From the NCBI RefSeq assembly GCF_004799665.1, contig NZ_CP031310.1:1-64000 (forward strand): 64,000 nucleotides of DNA, given 5' to 3'. Both the position numbers and the translations under genes were made by a program. Positions 1 through 9,357 of this stretch are shown one piece after another. Source of the stretch: Halapricum salinum. Its GTDB lineage: Archaea; Halobacteriota; Halobacteria; Halobacteriales; Haloarculaceae. The first letter of the stretch is position 1, and every line of letters begins with the position of its first letter. The notes below the pieces were generated by a model, which was not told where the DNA came from, ran no database searches, and saw only the letters and a program-made list of their open reading frames with translations.

Positions 1-243
1 GTGCCGCCGATCCAGGCACACATCCTCGACGTCATCGCCGAACCCGACGAGGACTCCCAGAGTGTCGTCGCGGTTCTGCACGCCCTCGAAGACGCAGGTC
101 ACGACGAGTACGACGTCGATTCGGTTCGCTCTGCGCTTCACAGCCTCGTCGACAAGGGAATCGTCGAACGCGTTCGCAAGACCGTCCCGACGTTCCGGCT
201 CACCGTCGCGCGAGAGGATCTGACCGTCGCGAAACTGGATTGA
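1..243 (+). CDS. Small winged-helix-like protein (possibly 5'-truncated)
   Basis: An 80-codon frame opens with GTG at the first base of the window, so the true start may lie upstream. The protein is acidic. Its centre reads like a winged-helix fold: a helix ending near SVRSALHSLVDKGIVERV followed by a short basic wing (RKTVPTFRLTV), as in small haloarchaeal transcription factors that tell apart target sites through a recognition helix. No effector domain is visible. The family is not recognised with certainty and the function is inferred only from fold-like pattern. Confidence 0.55.
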   Translation: MPPIQAHILDVIAEPDEDSQSVVAVLHALEDAGHDEYDVDSVRSALHSLVDKGIVERVRKTVPTFRLTVAREDLTVAKLD

Positions 244-341
244 GACAGCGTCGTCGGACGCAGCTTGACCCCAAGGATTCGCCGGCGTAGTTGTTCGAAA
301 TTACACAAGACTTATTCGGTAGTCCCGGGGAGTGCTCGAAC

Positions 342-1067
342 ATGGCTTCTTCGCTCGTGTGGGGGATACTGATTCCTGTCGCTGCAGTCGTGTTCGCTGT
401 CGGTGGGATCGTCGCGTTTGCCTATCGTTCGTCGCTCACGAGGTATCATGTTCCTGCGATCGCGCTGACACTGCTGGCAGTGACGTCCGGGTTAACGATC
501 GCGTTTGGTATCGTCTCTGCAGAGGACGAGGCCGACCAGGTCAATTACACTGCCAGCCCGTGTGAGGACTCCCGGTACAGGGGAACGACAGCATCGGAAC
601 GTCTGAAGTACAGTTCGCTGTCGCCTGCCACACAGGACGTCTTTCGGTCGGCATTGGAGGCAGACGGCGAGTACACGACGACGACGCGGCCACCGGAGTT
701 CGAGTACCAGGGTGACGTCGGAACAGTCCTCAACCGCATCTCTTACGAGTCTGAGTGTTATCTGCTCCACGCGGACTCAGGAGGGAGTCTCGGCCTTGGA
801 CTCTTCGTCGCGTTCCTTTTGTTCGTTGGCGGCCCGCTGACGTTGCTGGCGCTCTCCGTTGGGCTCGGTGGGCTCCGCTGGGGCCTGTTCACGCTTCCGA
901 TGTCGATGGTGACGGGAGTCGTCGTGGGCGTACTCGCGGTTGCGGTCGGACGCTGGCCAGGGGAAGTCCTCGCCTGGGCCGCCATCACGGCTGCGCTCAC
1001 GTGGCTGGTGCTCAAAGTGGTCGACTCCCGTCGTTCCGAGACGTTCCGGGAACGAATGGAAACTTAG
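342..1067 (+). CDS. Haloarchaeal multi-pass membrane protein, function unknown
   Basis: The reading frame is open from 291, but the ATG at 342 (MASSLVWGIL) is the likely start because hydrophobic sequence begins directly after it. Two transmembrane segments lie at the N-terminus (about residues 5-28 and 38-60). A polar region of about 85 residues with three cysteines (in SPCEDS and SECYLL) follows and is probably extracellular. Three more hydrophobic segments lie towards the C-terminus (GLGLFVAFLLF, the GLRWGLFTLPMSMVTGVVVG region, and VLAWAAITAALTWLVL). The protein ends in a short charged tail. I do not recognise a named family. The gene converges with the minus-strand gene that ends at 1064, overlapping it by 4 bp. 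Confidence 0.6.
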   Translation: MASSLVWGILIPVAAVVFAVGGIVAFAYRSSLTRYHVPAIALTLLAVTSGLTIAFGIVSAEDEADQVNYTASPCEDSRYRGTTASERLKYSSLSPATQDVFRSALEADGEYTTTTRPPEFEYQGDVGTVLNRISYESECYLLHADSGGSLGLGLFVAFLLFVGGPLTLLALSVGLGGLRWGLFTLPMSMVTGVVVGVLAVAVGRWPGEVLAWAAITAALTWLVLKVVDSRRSETFRERMET

Positions 1068-2152
1068 CCTGTCTCGTCGCCCGAATTCACGGCCGCGAGT
1101 CCGGGCCGTTTCCGTCGCCGCTGTCGATCCAGCAGTCGCTTGATTCCGGACCCTGGACCGCCCTCGATCGGCCAGCCCTCGGTGCGCCAGACGGGGGGCT
1201 CGGGCTCGAAATCCCCGCACGCACCTCGACAGACGCTCGCGGTCTGGTGGCACGACTTGGCGTCGCAGTAGGGCAGGAATCCCGACTCGACATCGACCAG
1301 TCGGAAGTGCCGACAGTCCGGCCGCATCGTGTCGGCGTAGGATCGCCACCCGCGCTCGTAGGCGCGCTCGGCGATTTCGAGGCGCTTGTCGTGCTTCCAG
1401 TCGGGATCGGCGTACGAGAAGCGGGCGGCGGAGGCGTCGTACTCGCTGCCGGAGGGGCGCTCGTCGATCAGCGTTCCGGGATCGGAGACGACGAGCGAGC
1501 GCGGCTGCCAGATCGGCTCCACGCCGCCGGCTTCGACCGCGAGAATCCCGGCCTCGACGGGAACGTCTTCCAGCAGCGCCCGGAGCCGGCGGTTCTCGCC
1601 ACCCTCCGTGGCGATCCAGACCTCGTCGGCCAGCGCGAGCGCGACGTCCTGTTCGATCTGTGCGGCGAGCGCCCGGGCCGCGCTGGCGTCGAGATCCGGT
1701 TTGTTTTCGATCGCGACGATCCGCTCGACCCAGTCGGGATAGGCCCACTTGCGACGGATCTCCAGTCGTCTGCCGCGCTTGCGCGTCTCCAGAATCCCTC
1801 GATCCGCGGCCCGATGGATCGATTCGCGGACGTATCGCCAGGGATAGCCCGGGTCGGGGAGAGCGTCCTGATACCAGGCCCACTCGGCGGGTGCGAATCT
1901 GAGCACGTCGAGCAGATCCGAGTCCAGACGATCGCTGCCGAAGTTCGCCCGTTCGCGGAGGCCGTCGGGGTCGCACTCGATGATAATGGTGTCCCACCGT
2001 CGGTACTGGGTTCCGAGCTGGCGAGCGACGATGATAGGTCGGCGACGCTGGCGGCCGGGTGGCCACTCGCGTTCGGCCCACTGACAGACCCGTAGTTCGA
2101 AGACGAACTCGCTGTCGGCGTCCACACTGGCTCGGAGACGCTCGATTGGCAA
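1064..2152 (-). CDS. DUF5787-like protein, candidate PD-(D/E)XK nuclease with cysteine cluster
   Basis: This 362-aa protein looks like the haloarchaeal DUF5787 family (name from memory). Seen directly: YPDWVERIVAIENK around residues 138-151 is a literal PD-x8-ExK signature (D140, E149, K151), followed by a helix AAQIEQDVALALADEVW (about 163-179) in the place where PD-(D/E)XK enzymes carry their QxxxY-type motif. One cysteine sits near the N-terminus (C23) and a cluster sits near the C-terminus (C280, C296, C301, C308, C312). An N-terminal cysteine plus C-terminal cysteines around a nuclease core is the layout of iron-sulphur nucleases such as Cas4 and AddB. A DNA nuclease role is therefore inferred; no nuclease annotation is known to me. 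A middle region with RESIHRAADRGILETRKRGRRLEIRR looks helix-turn-helix-like. Confidence 0.6.
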   Translation of the reverse strand: MPIERLRASVDADSEFVFELRVCQWAEREWPPGRQRRRPIIVARQLGTQYRRWDTIIIECDPDGLRERANFGSDRLDSDLLDVLRFAPAEWAWYQDALPDPGYPWRYVRESIHRAADRGILETRKRGRRLEIRRKWAYPDWVERIVAIENKPDLDASAARALAAQIEQDVALALADEVWIATEGGENRRLRALLEDVPVEAGILAVEAGGVEPIWQPRSLVVSDPGTLIDERPSGSEYDASAARFSYADPDWKHDKRLEIAERAYERGWRSYADTMRPDCRHFRLVDVESGFLPYCDAKSCHQTASVCRGACGDFEPEPPVWRTEGWPIEGGPGSGIKRLLDRQRRRKRPGLAAVNSGDETG

Positions 2153-2168
2153 AACCGTACCGCTGCGC

Positions 2169-2894
2169 TCAGTCGGCCGACTGGATGGCGCTTCCCTCGA
2201 CGTCGCTTGCGTCTGCCTGCAAGAACGCGATGTCCTGTAGGCCCGAGAAGGCGATCAGGCCGAAACCGACCTTCGCGACGACGTCGATGTAGGTGACGAC
2301 CAGCGAGGTCGTCTCGGTGTCCATCACGCCGAAGCCGGTTCCGCCGAGCAGCCAGATCACCGGGTAGACGAGCCACAGCACGATCACGAAGTTCCGCAGC
2401 GTCCGGTAGAGGGCGAGTCGCTGATCGTTCTGCTCTCGCGCTCGTGCTGCCACCTCGTCGAACAGCAGCCAGACGACGCCGACGAACAACAGCGCACCGA
2501 CGCCGAACAACAGGAAGTTCAGCGGCGTCGCGACCAATCCGCCAGCGAATCCGAAGACGATGGTCGCTGCCTGTAGCGTCGCCAAGATGGTGATCGTCCG
2601 TCGGTCCGCACCGGCGAGCCAGCCGAGGTAGATCACGTGCAGCGGCGTCGTCAGCAGCCAGTCGACGTATCGCGGGACGTACAACGTCGCTCCCCTGGCG
2701 GTGACGATTGCTCCCACGTCCAGGGCCATCAGGCCGTACGCGACGGTCGCGATCCCCGTGACTGCGATCAGATCGACGAACGCAAAGCGGTGATCTTCGG
2801 CCAGTTGGGTGTAGCCCCAGGCGAGCAGGAGCGTCCCGAGTGCCATTCCAGCGGTCCCGAGCGCGAACCAGGTCGTGATTGTGAACAGTGCCAT
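2169..2894 (-). CDS. sop2: Sensory rhodopsin II (phoborhodopsin)
   Basis: A seven-helix retinal protein of 241 aa. Helix C carries YVPRYVDWLLTTP, giving the counterion Asp in the BR Asp85 position and the following TTP. The proton-donor position (BR Asp96) is Tyr, as expected for a sensory rather than pumping rhodopsin. Helix F has LRNFVIVLWLVYPVIWLLG, keeping the Tyr equivalent to Y174 of Natronomonas SRII. Helix G ends VVTYIDVVAKVGFG, with the Schiff-base Lys. The residue just before that Lys is Ala, where Natronomonas SRII has Thr204 and Halobacterium SRII has Ser. The start lies 2 nt after the stop of htrII, so the two are co-transcribed as receptor and transducer for blue-light avoidance. 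Confidence 0.9.
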   Translation of the reverse strand: MALFTITTWFALGTAGMALGTLLLAWGYTQLAEDHRFAFVDLIAVTGIATVAYGLMALDVGAIVTARGATLYVPRYVDWLLTTPLHVIYLGWLAGADRRTITILATLQAATIVFGFAGGLVATPLNFLLFGVGALLFVGVVWLLFDEVAARAREQNDQRLALYRTLRNFVIVLWLVYPVIWLLGGTGFGVMDTETTSLVVTYIDVVAKVGFGLIAFSGLQDIAFLQADASDVEGSAIQSAD

Positions 2895-2896
2895 GA

Positions 2897-5209
2897 TTAG
2901 TCGTCAGTTGCCGCGGTGTCGCCGGTCGGTGCTGCCGTCGCCGCGCTGTCGACGGTGAAACGGTCGAGTAGCTGTTCCAGTTCGGACGCGCGCTCACGAA
3001 GGTCGCCAGCCGACTCCGACACCTCGGCGATCGAGCGTTCCTGCTCGTCGGCCGCGGAGGCGACGGTGTCGGCTTCCTGGGCGGTCTGCTGGCTGATCGA
3101 CGAGAGATCGTCGATCATTCGCATCACCTGCTGTGCGGTCTGGGCCTGCTCCGCGGTCGCGTCGTCGATCTCCTGAATGCCCGCGTCGGCCTCTTCGGTT
3201 CGTTCGACGATCTCCTCCAGCGCGTCGACGGTCTCTTTGACCGTCGCGACGCCGTCGGTGATCCGATCGCTAGTCGCCTCCATCGTCTCGACCGTCTCGC
3301 CGGCCTGTGACTGGATACGCTCGATCCGCTGTTCGATGTCGCCGGCGGCGTCTTTGGTCTCCTCGGCGAGGCTCTTGATCTCGTCGGCGACCACGGCGAA
3401 CCCGTCGCCCTGGCCGTCGGCGTGTGCTGCCTCGATCGAGGCGTTCAGCGCCAGCATGTTCGTCTGCTCGACGATGTCGGTGATCACCTTGATGATGTCG
3501 TTGATCTCGTCGAGCTCGTCGTCGAGCGCGTTGATCTCTGCGACCATCGCTTCGGTTTCGGCTTCGATCGCGTTCATCTCCTCGATGGCTTCCTGGGCTG
3601 CCTCGCGGCCCGTCTCGCCCGCGGCCGCAGCCGCCTGGGACGTCTCTGCGACTTCCTGGGCAGACGACGCGACTTCCTCCGCAGTCGCCGAGAGATTCTC
3701 CATCTCTCCGGAGGCATCGTGCAGTCGGTCGCTCTGTTCGCGGGCTCCGTCGAGAATCTCGTCGATCGAGGTGGTCACCTGCCGACTCGCCCGATCTACC
3801 TCGGTCGCGTTCGCCTCGACCCTGTCACTCGCCTGTAGTACCTCCGCCGAGAACGATTCGACGTCGGCGACGATCGACTCCAACGAATCGAGCGTCGCGT
3901 TGATCCCCTCACCGACACGTTCCATGGCGTCGCTTTCGCTCTGTGGATCGACGCGTCCCGTGAGATCGCCTTCGGCTGCACGGTTGAGCACCATCTCGTA
4001 TTCACCGGCTTTCGAGGTCAGGTGCGACGTCATCGCCTCCATCTCCGCCCGTTCGGTTTCGGCCTCTCGACGTGCCTGCTCGGCGCTCTCTCGTGCATCT
4101 TCTGCGTTCTCTCTCGCAGTCTCCGCCTCCGTGATCTTCTCTCGGAGCGAGTCTCGCATCGACTCGAACGACCGATAGAGCGAGCCGATCTCGTCTTCGC
4201 GGTTCGAACGGAGATCGGCGTCCAGGTCGCCGTCGGCCATCGTCTCCGCCCGATCGGTCAATCGACGCAACGAGGTGACGGTGTTGCTCCCGATCGTCAC
4301 ACCGATCAATCCCAGGTTGATCACTGCCAGCAGTATCAGCGCGATCAGGTCCGCGTTGATCTGATCAGCGAGGGCGTAGGCGTTCTCGGTCGTAGCGTGT
4401 GTCATCACCGTCCAGCCAGTGGCCTCCATCCGAGTCATGCCCATCAGCGTCTGCTCGACTTCCATAAATCGACTCTCGCCTGCCTCGAGCGAGTTCGCCA
4501 CCTCGCCACCGCTGCCGTGCGTCGAGAGGAGTTTCGTCTCGTTAGGGTGAGCGACAAACCGACCCTGTTCGTCGACAACGACCGTCCAGGTGTCGCCGCT
4601 AGAACCGCTGATCCGCTCTGCGTGTTCGGAGATATCGATCATGTACACCAGTGCCCGGTCGTCGGCACCTTCGATCGGGGATATCACGGCGACAATCGGA
4701 TGATCGACGATCGGCACTCGGAACGGATCAGTCACCATCACGTCACCCGGCCCGTCGAATTTCGGCTCCTGCTGTGCGAACGGCGCCCCCTGCTCTCGGG
4801 GATTGACACCGACCATCTCGTCGGCCGAACTCGTCAGAAACTCCATCGAATCCGTGTCCAGATAGTGGACCGCGACGACATCCTGTGGAACGTCGTCGTC
4901 ATCGACCATCGAATCCAGTTCGACTTTCACTGCGTCGGTGTCCCCGCTTGCGAACACGGGGAGCCGAGACGTGGTTCGGACGTCACTCTCGACCGACCGA
5001 ATCCACGTATCGAGTTGGCCTGCCTCTGTCTGAGACTGTACCGTCAGGTCTTCCTGAACGTCGTCCTGTAGCTGTGCGCTCGTCTGGGTGCTGATGACCC
5101 CGCCGAAGACGACGATCACCACCACCGCAAATGCCAGCGCAACCCCGAGCCTTGCCGCATACCGACGGCGGACGACGGACGGAAGAAGCGACCGCTTCGA
5201 AGAGTCCAT
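2897..5209 (-). CDS. htr2: Sensory rhodopsin II transducer HtrII (methyl-accepting protein)
   Basis: A 770-aa chemotaxis/phototaxis transducer. TM1 is at about residues 19-41, then a large extracellular domain of about 245 residues, TM2 at about 287-309, HAMP at about 310-365, a linker coiled coil, and a cytoplasmic signalling domain with the conserved hairpin tip ([19 protein letters not shown]...[15 protein letters not shown]). The extracellular domain is like that of Halobacterium HtrII, which also senses serine, and unlike the short Natronomonas HtrII. A chemical ligand in addition to light is therefore plausible but inferred. Its gene directly precedes sop2 in the same orientation; the product would dimerise and couple the photoreceptor to CheA/CheW. 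Confidence 0.9.
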   Translation of the reverse strand: MDSSKRSLLPSVVRRRYAARLGVALAFAVVVIVVFGGVISTQTSAQLQDDVQEDLTVQSQTEAGQLDTWIRSVESDVRTTSRLPVFASGDTDAVKVELDSMVDDDDVPQDVVAVHYLDTDSMEFLTSSADEMVGVNPREQGAPFAQQEPKFDGPGDVMVTDPFRVPIVDHPIVAVISPIEGADDRALVYMIDISEHAERISGSSGDTWTVVVDEQGRFVAHPNETKLLSTHGSGGEVANSLEAGESRFMEVEQTLMGMTRMEATGWTVMTHATTENAYALADQINADLIALILLAVINLGLIGVTIGSNTVTSLRRLTDRAETMADGDLDADLRSNREDEIGSLYRSFESMRDSLREKITEAETARENAEDARESAEQARREAETERAEMEAMTSHLTSKAGEYEMVLNRAAEGDLTGRVDPQSESDAMERVGEGINATLDSLESIVADVESFSAEVLQASDRVEANATEVDRASRQVTTSIDEILDGAREQSDRLHDASGEMENLSATAEEVASSAQEVAETSQAAAAAGETGREAAQEAIEEMNAIEAETEAMVAEINALDDELDEINDIIKVITDIVEQTNMLALNASIEAAHADGQGDGFAVVADEIKSLAEETKDAAGDIEQRIERIQSQAGETVETMEATSDRITDGVATVKETVDALEEIVERTEEADAGIQEIDDATAEQAQTAQQVMRMIDDLSSISQQTAQEADTVASAADEQERSIAEVSESAGDLRERASELEQLLDRFTVDSAATAAPTGDTAATDD

Positions 5210-5234
5210 CGACCGTACGTTCGGTTACTACGTC

Positions 5235-5284
5235 AAAAACGTACACGCCCGGTTTTCAGGCGTGATAACTCCCCGACGGGAGTT
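5235..5284 (-). terminator. Stem-loops and T-run after secY (end of ribosomal protein cluster)
   Basis: On the minus strand, just at the secY stop codon, there is a 7-bp hairpin (arms 5267-5273 and 5278-5284, loop of 4). A 6-bp hairpin follows (arms 5244-5249 and 5259-5264), then TTTTT at 5235-5239. This is the pattern of an archaeal intrinsic terminator and sits between the long ribosomal transcript and htrII. The same AT-rich stretch may also supply promoter elements for htrII. Confidence 0.45.
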
Positions 5285-6758
5285 ACCCGAACATCTGGCG
5301 CATCATGGGGTGCATCTCCATGAGTTGCTCTTCGGCGATTTCCTCGTAGAGCTTGTAGGTGATCGAGACCGTCAGCAGCAGTCCCGTTCCCGAGACACCA
5401 CCGATGGTACCCATCATGTTCGCACCGACTGCGAGCAACCCGACGAGCGCACCGCCGATGACAGTCACCTGCGGGATGTAGCGTTCGAGCACTTTCTCCA
5501 GCACACCAGGGTTCTGGCGGAACCCGGGGATCTGCATCCCGGAATTTTGGATCTGTTGAGCCGTCGCTTCCGGGCCCATGTCGGTCGTCTCGACCCAGAA
5601 GATGGCGAAGATCGCCCCGCCGATAACCATGAACGTCAGGTCGACGGCGAGCCGCAAGATGACCTGCCACGGCTCCTGTGTCTGGGTATAGACGAAGAAC
5701 ATCCAATCTTGCGGTGCCTGCACCGGGTTCATGTAGTAGAACAGCCCGCTGATCGGCTGGCTGCTCCCTTCAGGATACACCCCAGCCCAGGACGGAAGTC
5801 CCGTCTGTGAGTTGAGAATCTGTCCCAGGAACTGGATGTTCTGCTGGAGTGCCCGCACGAGGATCATCGGCAGGACGCTCGCGTAGATGAGCTTCACGGG
5901 GAAGCGACCACGTGCGCCCTTGACCCGCGCGTGACTGAGCGGAATCTCGACGCGGACGGACTCGGCGTAGACGACGATCACGAAGATCAGTATGGTCGTG
6001 ATGATCGCGATGATGCCGGTCGTACTCCCCTGGGGACCGCCGTACCCGAACAGGAGGTTGTCCGTCGTTACCGGGATAGAGCCGAGCGCCATCTGGATGT
6101 ACGCTGGGATAATCCCGAGGGTGTTCCCTGGCAGGACGTCCGGAATCGAGACCAGGCCACCGATCAATCGCTGGCTCACACCAGCGATGATGAACAGCCC
6201 GACCCCACTGCCGACGCCCCACTTGCTGATGACCTCGTCCATGAACAGGATGAGGACACCGCCCATGAACACCTGCACGAAGATGATCCAGCTCAGCATC
6301 CCGGTACCGATACCGAGATTGCTTGCGATAGCCGGATCAGCCGGCAGGAAGTTTCCGGCGAACACCATCGGGAGGCCCGTCAGGACACACATGATCAACA
6401 CCAGCAGCTTCTGGAGGCCCTGGTAGAGCACCTGATCTCGCGGGTTGTTCTGGGTATCCAGTCCCAGCAGATCGGCACCGCCGAGCAGTTGCAGGACGAT
6501 GCTTCCCGTGACGATCGGGCCGATCCCGAGGTGCATGATCGTCCCCTGGCCGCCGGCCAGAATCGACCGGAAGCGACCGAACGCGTCAGTGCCTGCGCCG
6601 CGTTCCAGACCGAACAGGAACACGTTCGTCAGGAAGAAATACAGGACCAGCACTCCCGCGGTCCAGGCCAGCTTCCGCTTGAACGGCACGTGCCGGTCTG
6701 GCCGTGTCACGGAGGGCATCCGGGTGAGTACCGGTTCGGCGGTGTCCTTCCAGCTCAT
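5283..6758 (-). CDS. secY: Preprotein translocase subunit SecY
   Basis: A 491-aa protein with ten predicted membrane helices and the archaeal SecY N-terminus (MSWKDTAEPVLTRMPSVTRP, then KRKLAWTAGVLVLYFFL). It contains the typical GQGTIMHLGIGPIVTGSIVLQLLGG segment near the plug and TM2. It forms the channel of the SecYEG translocon for Sec export and membrane insertion. It lies 3 bp after uL15, the usual last position of the archaeal spc cluster. Length is normal for haloarchaea. Confidence 0.95.
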   Translation of the reverse strand: MSWKDTAEPVLTRMPSVTRPDRHVPFKRKLAWTAGVLVLYFFLTNVFLFGLERGAGTDAFGRFRSILAGGQGTIMHLGIGPIVTGSIVLQLLGGADLLGLDTQNNPRDQVLYQGLQKLLVLIMCVLTGLPMVFAGNFLPADPAIASNLGIGTGMLSWIIFVQVFMGGVLILFMDEVISKWGVGSGVGLFIIAGVSQRLIGGLVSIPDVLPGNTLGIIPAYIQMALGSIPVTTDNLLFGYGGPQGSTTGIIAIITTILIFVIVVYAESVRVEIPLSHARVKGARGRFPVKLIYASVLPMILVRALQQNIQFLGQILNSQTGLPSWAGVYPEGSSQPISGLFYYMNPVQAPQDWMFFVYTQTQEPWQVILRLAVDLTFMVIGGAIFAIFWVETTDMGPEATAQQIQNSGMQIPGFRQNPGVLEKVLERYIPQVTVIGGALVGLLAVGANMMGTIGGVSGTGLLLTVSITYKLYEEIAEEQLMEMHPMMRQMFG

Positions 6759-6760
6759 CG

Positions 6761-7246
6761 TTATTCGTTTTCGTCGTCGGTGTCGTCTTCACTCTGTCGT
6801 TCTTCGCCCAGTTCTGTCAGCTCGACGCTACCGCCGGCGGCCTCGACCTTCTCTTGAGCGCTCTCGGAGAAGCCGTCAGCGACCAGTTCGAGGTCGTTGC
6901 GAACCTGGCCCGAACCGAGCACCTTCACAGCGTCGACGTCCTCGCTCGGGTCGACGACCTCGCGGACGTCGATTCGGTAGGCACCGTCGTCCTCTTCGGC
7001 GAGGCCGTCCGCTGCGAGCAGCGGTGCGTCCTCGTCGAGTTCGCGAACGTCGATCGTCTCGACGGTCTCTTTGGCCTTCTCCGGTCGCGTGAAACCGGAC
7101 TTGCCGAGTGGTTCGTGGTTGTGGAATTCGTGTTTGTCGCGGCCAGCGTTCCCGCGACCACCACGGTGGCCGGCCCCACGCCGATTCTTGTGGGTGCCGC
7201 CGCCGTGGGTTCGCGACCCGCGCTGGCGTTTCTTCTTGCTCGTCAT
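6761..7246 (-). CDS. rpl15: Large ribosomal subunit protein uL15
   Basis: A 161-aa protein with the Gly/Arg/Lys-rich N-terminus that threads into rRNA (TSKKKRQRGSRTHGGGTHKNRRGAGHRGGRGNAG) and the L15 core (DVREVVDPSEDVDAVKVLGSGQV). It ends in an acidic tail. It overlaps the end of uL30 at position 7246 and is 3 bp from secY, consistent with translational coupling. Confidence 0.95.
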   Translation of the reverse strand: MTSKKKRQRGSRTHGGGTHKNRRGAGHRGGRGNAGRDKHEFHNHEPLGKSGFTRPEKAKETVETIDVRELDEDAPLLAADGLAEEDDGAYRIDVREVVDPSEDVDAVKVLGSGQVRNDLELVADGFSESAQEKVEAAGGSVELTELGEERQSEDDTDDENE

Positions 7247-7713
7247 TATCGCATCGCCTCCAGGAGCGTGTCGATGTCGTCAGTGCGCTGTTTGCCGAGC
7301 TGGCCACCCTCTTTCGTGGGGTGTTTGATACCGTCGTGGCCGCCACGCGGCGGGTGAAGCCGCAGCGTCGGCGAGAGACCCTGCTCACGCAGCGTCGTCT
7401 CTTCGTCGATGAGCGCCTCTGCGAGACCGTTCACGCTGTCGTAGTCGGTCTCCCAGGTCGCCCACCAGCTGTCCTCGTCGAAAGACTCGCCTTCGAGCGG
7501 TTCGGCGCGCTTTTTGAGGACTTCCGTGAGCACCTCGACACTGGGTTCGCCGTGAGCGACCCAGTCGTTGACCTTCGTGATCATGCCCCGGTAGGCGTCG
7601 GTGTCCGGGACGAGCGTCGCGTGATTGACGCGACCGAGGTTCAACATCTCGAGGGTGTCCTCGACGTCGCTGGACATGTTGACCTCACCGCGGATCTGGA
7701 CGACCGCGATCAT
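7246..7713 (-). CDS. rpl30: Large ribosomal subunit protein uL30
   Basis: A 155-aa archaeal uL30 with the ferredoxin-like L30 core at its start (IAVVQIRGEVNMSSDVEDTLEMLNLGRVNHATLV). The long C-terminal extension typical of archaea/eukaryotes contains LHPPRGGHDGIKHPTKEGGQLG. An in-frame GTG at 7716 could add one residue. The ATG at 7713 is preferred because it overlaps the uS5 stop in a TGATG coupling arrangement. Confidence 0.93.
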   Translation of the reverse strand: MIAVVQIRGEVNMSSDVEDTLEMLNLGRVNHATLVPDTDAYRGMITKVNDWVAHGEPSVEVLTEVLKKRAEPLEGESFDEDSWWATWETDYDSVNGLAEALIDEETTLREQGLSPTLRLHPPRGGHDGIKHPTKEGGQLGKQRTDDIDTLLEAMR

Positions 7714-8345
7714 CACTCGATCACCTCACGCTTCTCGTACGTTCGCTCGGGCACACGTGCCTCGGCCGTGTTCCGCAGGGCGTTGAACGTTGCCTTCGCG
7801 AAGTTCACGGTCGTGCGCGTGTTCCCGCTCGAACGGGTCCAGATGTCTTCGATCCCGGCGAGTTCGAGGACGTGACGAACGGTCTCTCCGCCAGCCAGTC
7901 CGAGCCCGCGCGGTGCGGGCTGCAGCTCGACCTCGACGGAGCCGGCCTTGCCGGTCGTGCGTAGCGCGACCGTGTGGGGGCGGCCACAGCCACACTCCCA
8001 GGACCCGCAGCCCCGGGAGACGTCGATAAGGTTGAGCTTGCCGATGTCGATCGCTTTCTGGATCGCACCGCCAACCTGGTCGTCACGCCCCTCGGCGTAG
8101 CCGACGAGGCCGTCGCGGTTGCCCACGACGACCACGCAGCGGAACTTGACTCGGCGACCCGAGTCGGTCATCCGCTGGACCATGTTGATGTCAAGTACTT
8201 CGTCTTCCAGGTCGGGAACGAGCTGGTCGACGATCTCCGGTTCCTTCAATGGCAACCCGGCGTTGAGGGCCTCGCGCATCGTCTCGATCTCGCCCTCGGC
8301 TACCTGTTTACCGAGCCGCGTTCGTGGATTCCATCCGTCGCTCAT
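7713..8345 (-). CDS. rps5: Small ribosomal subunit protein uS5
   Basis: A 210-aa protein with the S5 double-stranded-RNA-binding domain ([42 protein letters not shown]) and the C-terminal S5 fold ([45 protein letters not shown]). It belongs to the 30S subunit and is involved in decoding accuracy. Coupled to uL18 upstream by a 4-bp overlap and to uL30 downstream. Confidence 0.95.
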   Translation of the reverse strand: MSDGWNPRTRLGKQVAEGEIETMREALNAGLPLKEPEIVDQLVPDLEDEVLDINMVQRMTDSGRRVKFRCVVVVGNRDGLVGYAEGRDDQVGGAIQKAIDIGKLNLIDVSRGCGSWECGCGRPHTVALRTTGKAGSVEVELQPAPRGLGLAGGETVRHVLELAGIEDIWTRSSGNTRTTVNFAKATFNALRNTAEARVPERTYEKREVIE

Positions 8346-8905
8346 AGGTCGATGTCACCCTCCAAGAGGGTCTCTCGTGTCTCGTCGAAATGCGCCGGCA
8401 GTTCCGTCGCATCGAAGTCCCCACTGTAGAGGCCCTCGTCCAGCGAGTCGGCGTACTCGGCGATGTGCTCGCCGCGTGTCCGCTCCCACGGTGCGAGGAC
8501 GTCGTCGTTGTGGGGGATTTCCAGGCCGGCGTCGATTGCGCCTTCCTGCACTGCGAATACTTTACTACCAGGTGTCGGGGTGTTAAGGCCGATGTCCAGC
8601 ACGGCCGACTCGACGTCGGCCTCGACGGCGCGAAGACCAGCCAGGAGACCCGTGAGGTACGCGGCAGGGAGATTGCCCGTCGGGGCTACCCAGCCGTACT
8701 CTGTGAGGTCTTCGGAGCTTGCACTCGCGACCGTCTGATCGCCGTTGGGGCCCGTGATAATCAGCTGCGCCCTGATGTGCTTGTTACTCTTTCGAGCAAC
8801 CAGGCGAGGTTCGCCGGATTTCAGCAGGCGCAACCGCTGATGGTAATCAGTTCGGGCCTCGCGGCGGCGGCGCATCGGAACCTTGTATCGTGGTCCTGTC
8901 GCCAT
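8342..8905 (-). CDS. rpl18: Large ribosomal subunit protein uL18
   Basis: A 187-aa uL18, which binds 5S rRNA in the central protuberance. The basic start ([30 protein letters not shown]) and the core ([16 protein letters not shown], then [30 protein letters not shown]) are typical. Overlaps eL19 by 1 bp and uS5 by 4 bp. Confidence 0.95.
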   Translation of the reverse strand: MATGPRYKVPMRRRREARTDYHQRLRLLKSGEPRLVARKSNKHIRAQLIITGPNGDQTVASASSEDLTEYGWVAPTGNLPAAYLTGLLAGLRAVEADVESAVLDIGLNTPTPGSKVFAVQEGAIDAGLEIPHNDDVLAPWERTRGEHIAEYADSLDEGLYSGDFDATELPAHFDETRETLLEGDIDL

Positions 8906-9357
8906 TATTGATCACCGAATTGGTTGTCGATGTACCGCTCGAGATCGGCGACGGAGTCGAACTCGCCACCGCTCGCGCGGTCGTACAGTGTGCGGTACTC
9001 CGAGGCAGACAGTTCGTCTTCCTCGTCTCGGAGTTCGCGGAGTCGGCGCCGCTGGGCGCGGATCCGCGACCGCCACTCGTCTTTGTCGTTCTGCCGGCCG
9101 CCGGACTTCCCTTTGCGGGTTCCGTGGCCTTTCTGGTGGCCGTAGGAACGCTTCTGCTGGCGTTCTTTGGCACGGCCACGAGAGTTTCCGCTCGGTTCGT
9201 CTGCCTGAATGAGGCCATCATCGACGAGGTCACGCACGTCGTCGCGCGTGATCGCGTCGGCGATCTCACCCTGTGCCTCGGGATCGAACCAGACGCGGTT
9301 CTTCCCGACGTCCAGCACGTCTGCGGCCAGTTTCTTCTGTGCACTCAGGTCAGTCAT
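8905..9357 (-). CDS. rpl19e: Large ribosomal subunit protein eL19
   Basis: A 150-aa eL19 of the archaeal/eukaryotic type. It begins [26 protein letters not shown], includes [16 protein letters not shown], and has the basic [20 protein letters not shown] segment that reaches into rRNA. It is followed by the long C-terminal helix. No bacterial homologue of this family exists, which supports archaeal origin. Confidence 0.95.
   Translation of the reverse strand: MTDLSAQKKLAADVLDVGKNRVWFDPEAQGEIADAITRDDVRDLVDDGLIQADEPSGNSRGRAKERQQKRSYGHQKGHGTRKGKSGGRQNDKDEWRSRIRAQRRRLRELRDEEDELSASEYRTLYDRASGGEFDSVADLERYIDNQFGDQ

Noticed and set aside
755-2095. Long plus-strand open frame of 446 codons opposite the DUF5787-like gene
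   Set aside because: It is antisense to a gene with clear protein motifs; its composition (Arg/Gly/Pro-rich) is what GC-rich haloarchaeal shadow frames look like.
3177-5071. Long plus-strand open frames opposite htrII
   Set aside because: Ser/Ala- or Arg-rich shadow frames of the transducer gene; no motif and no start context.
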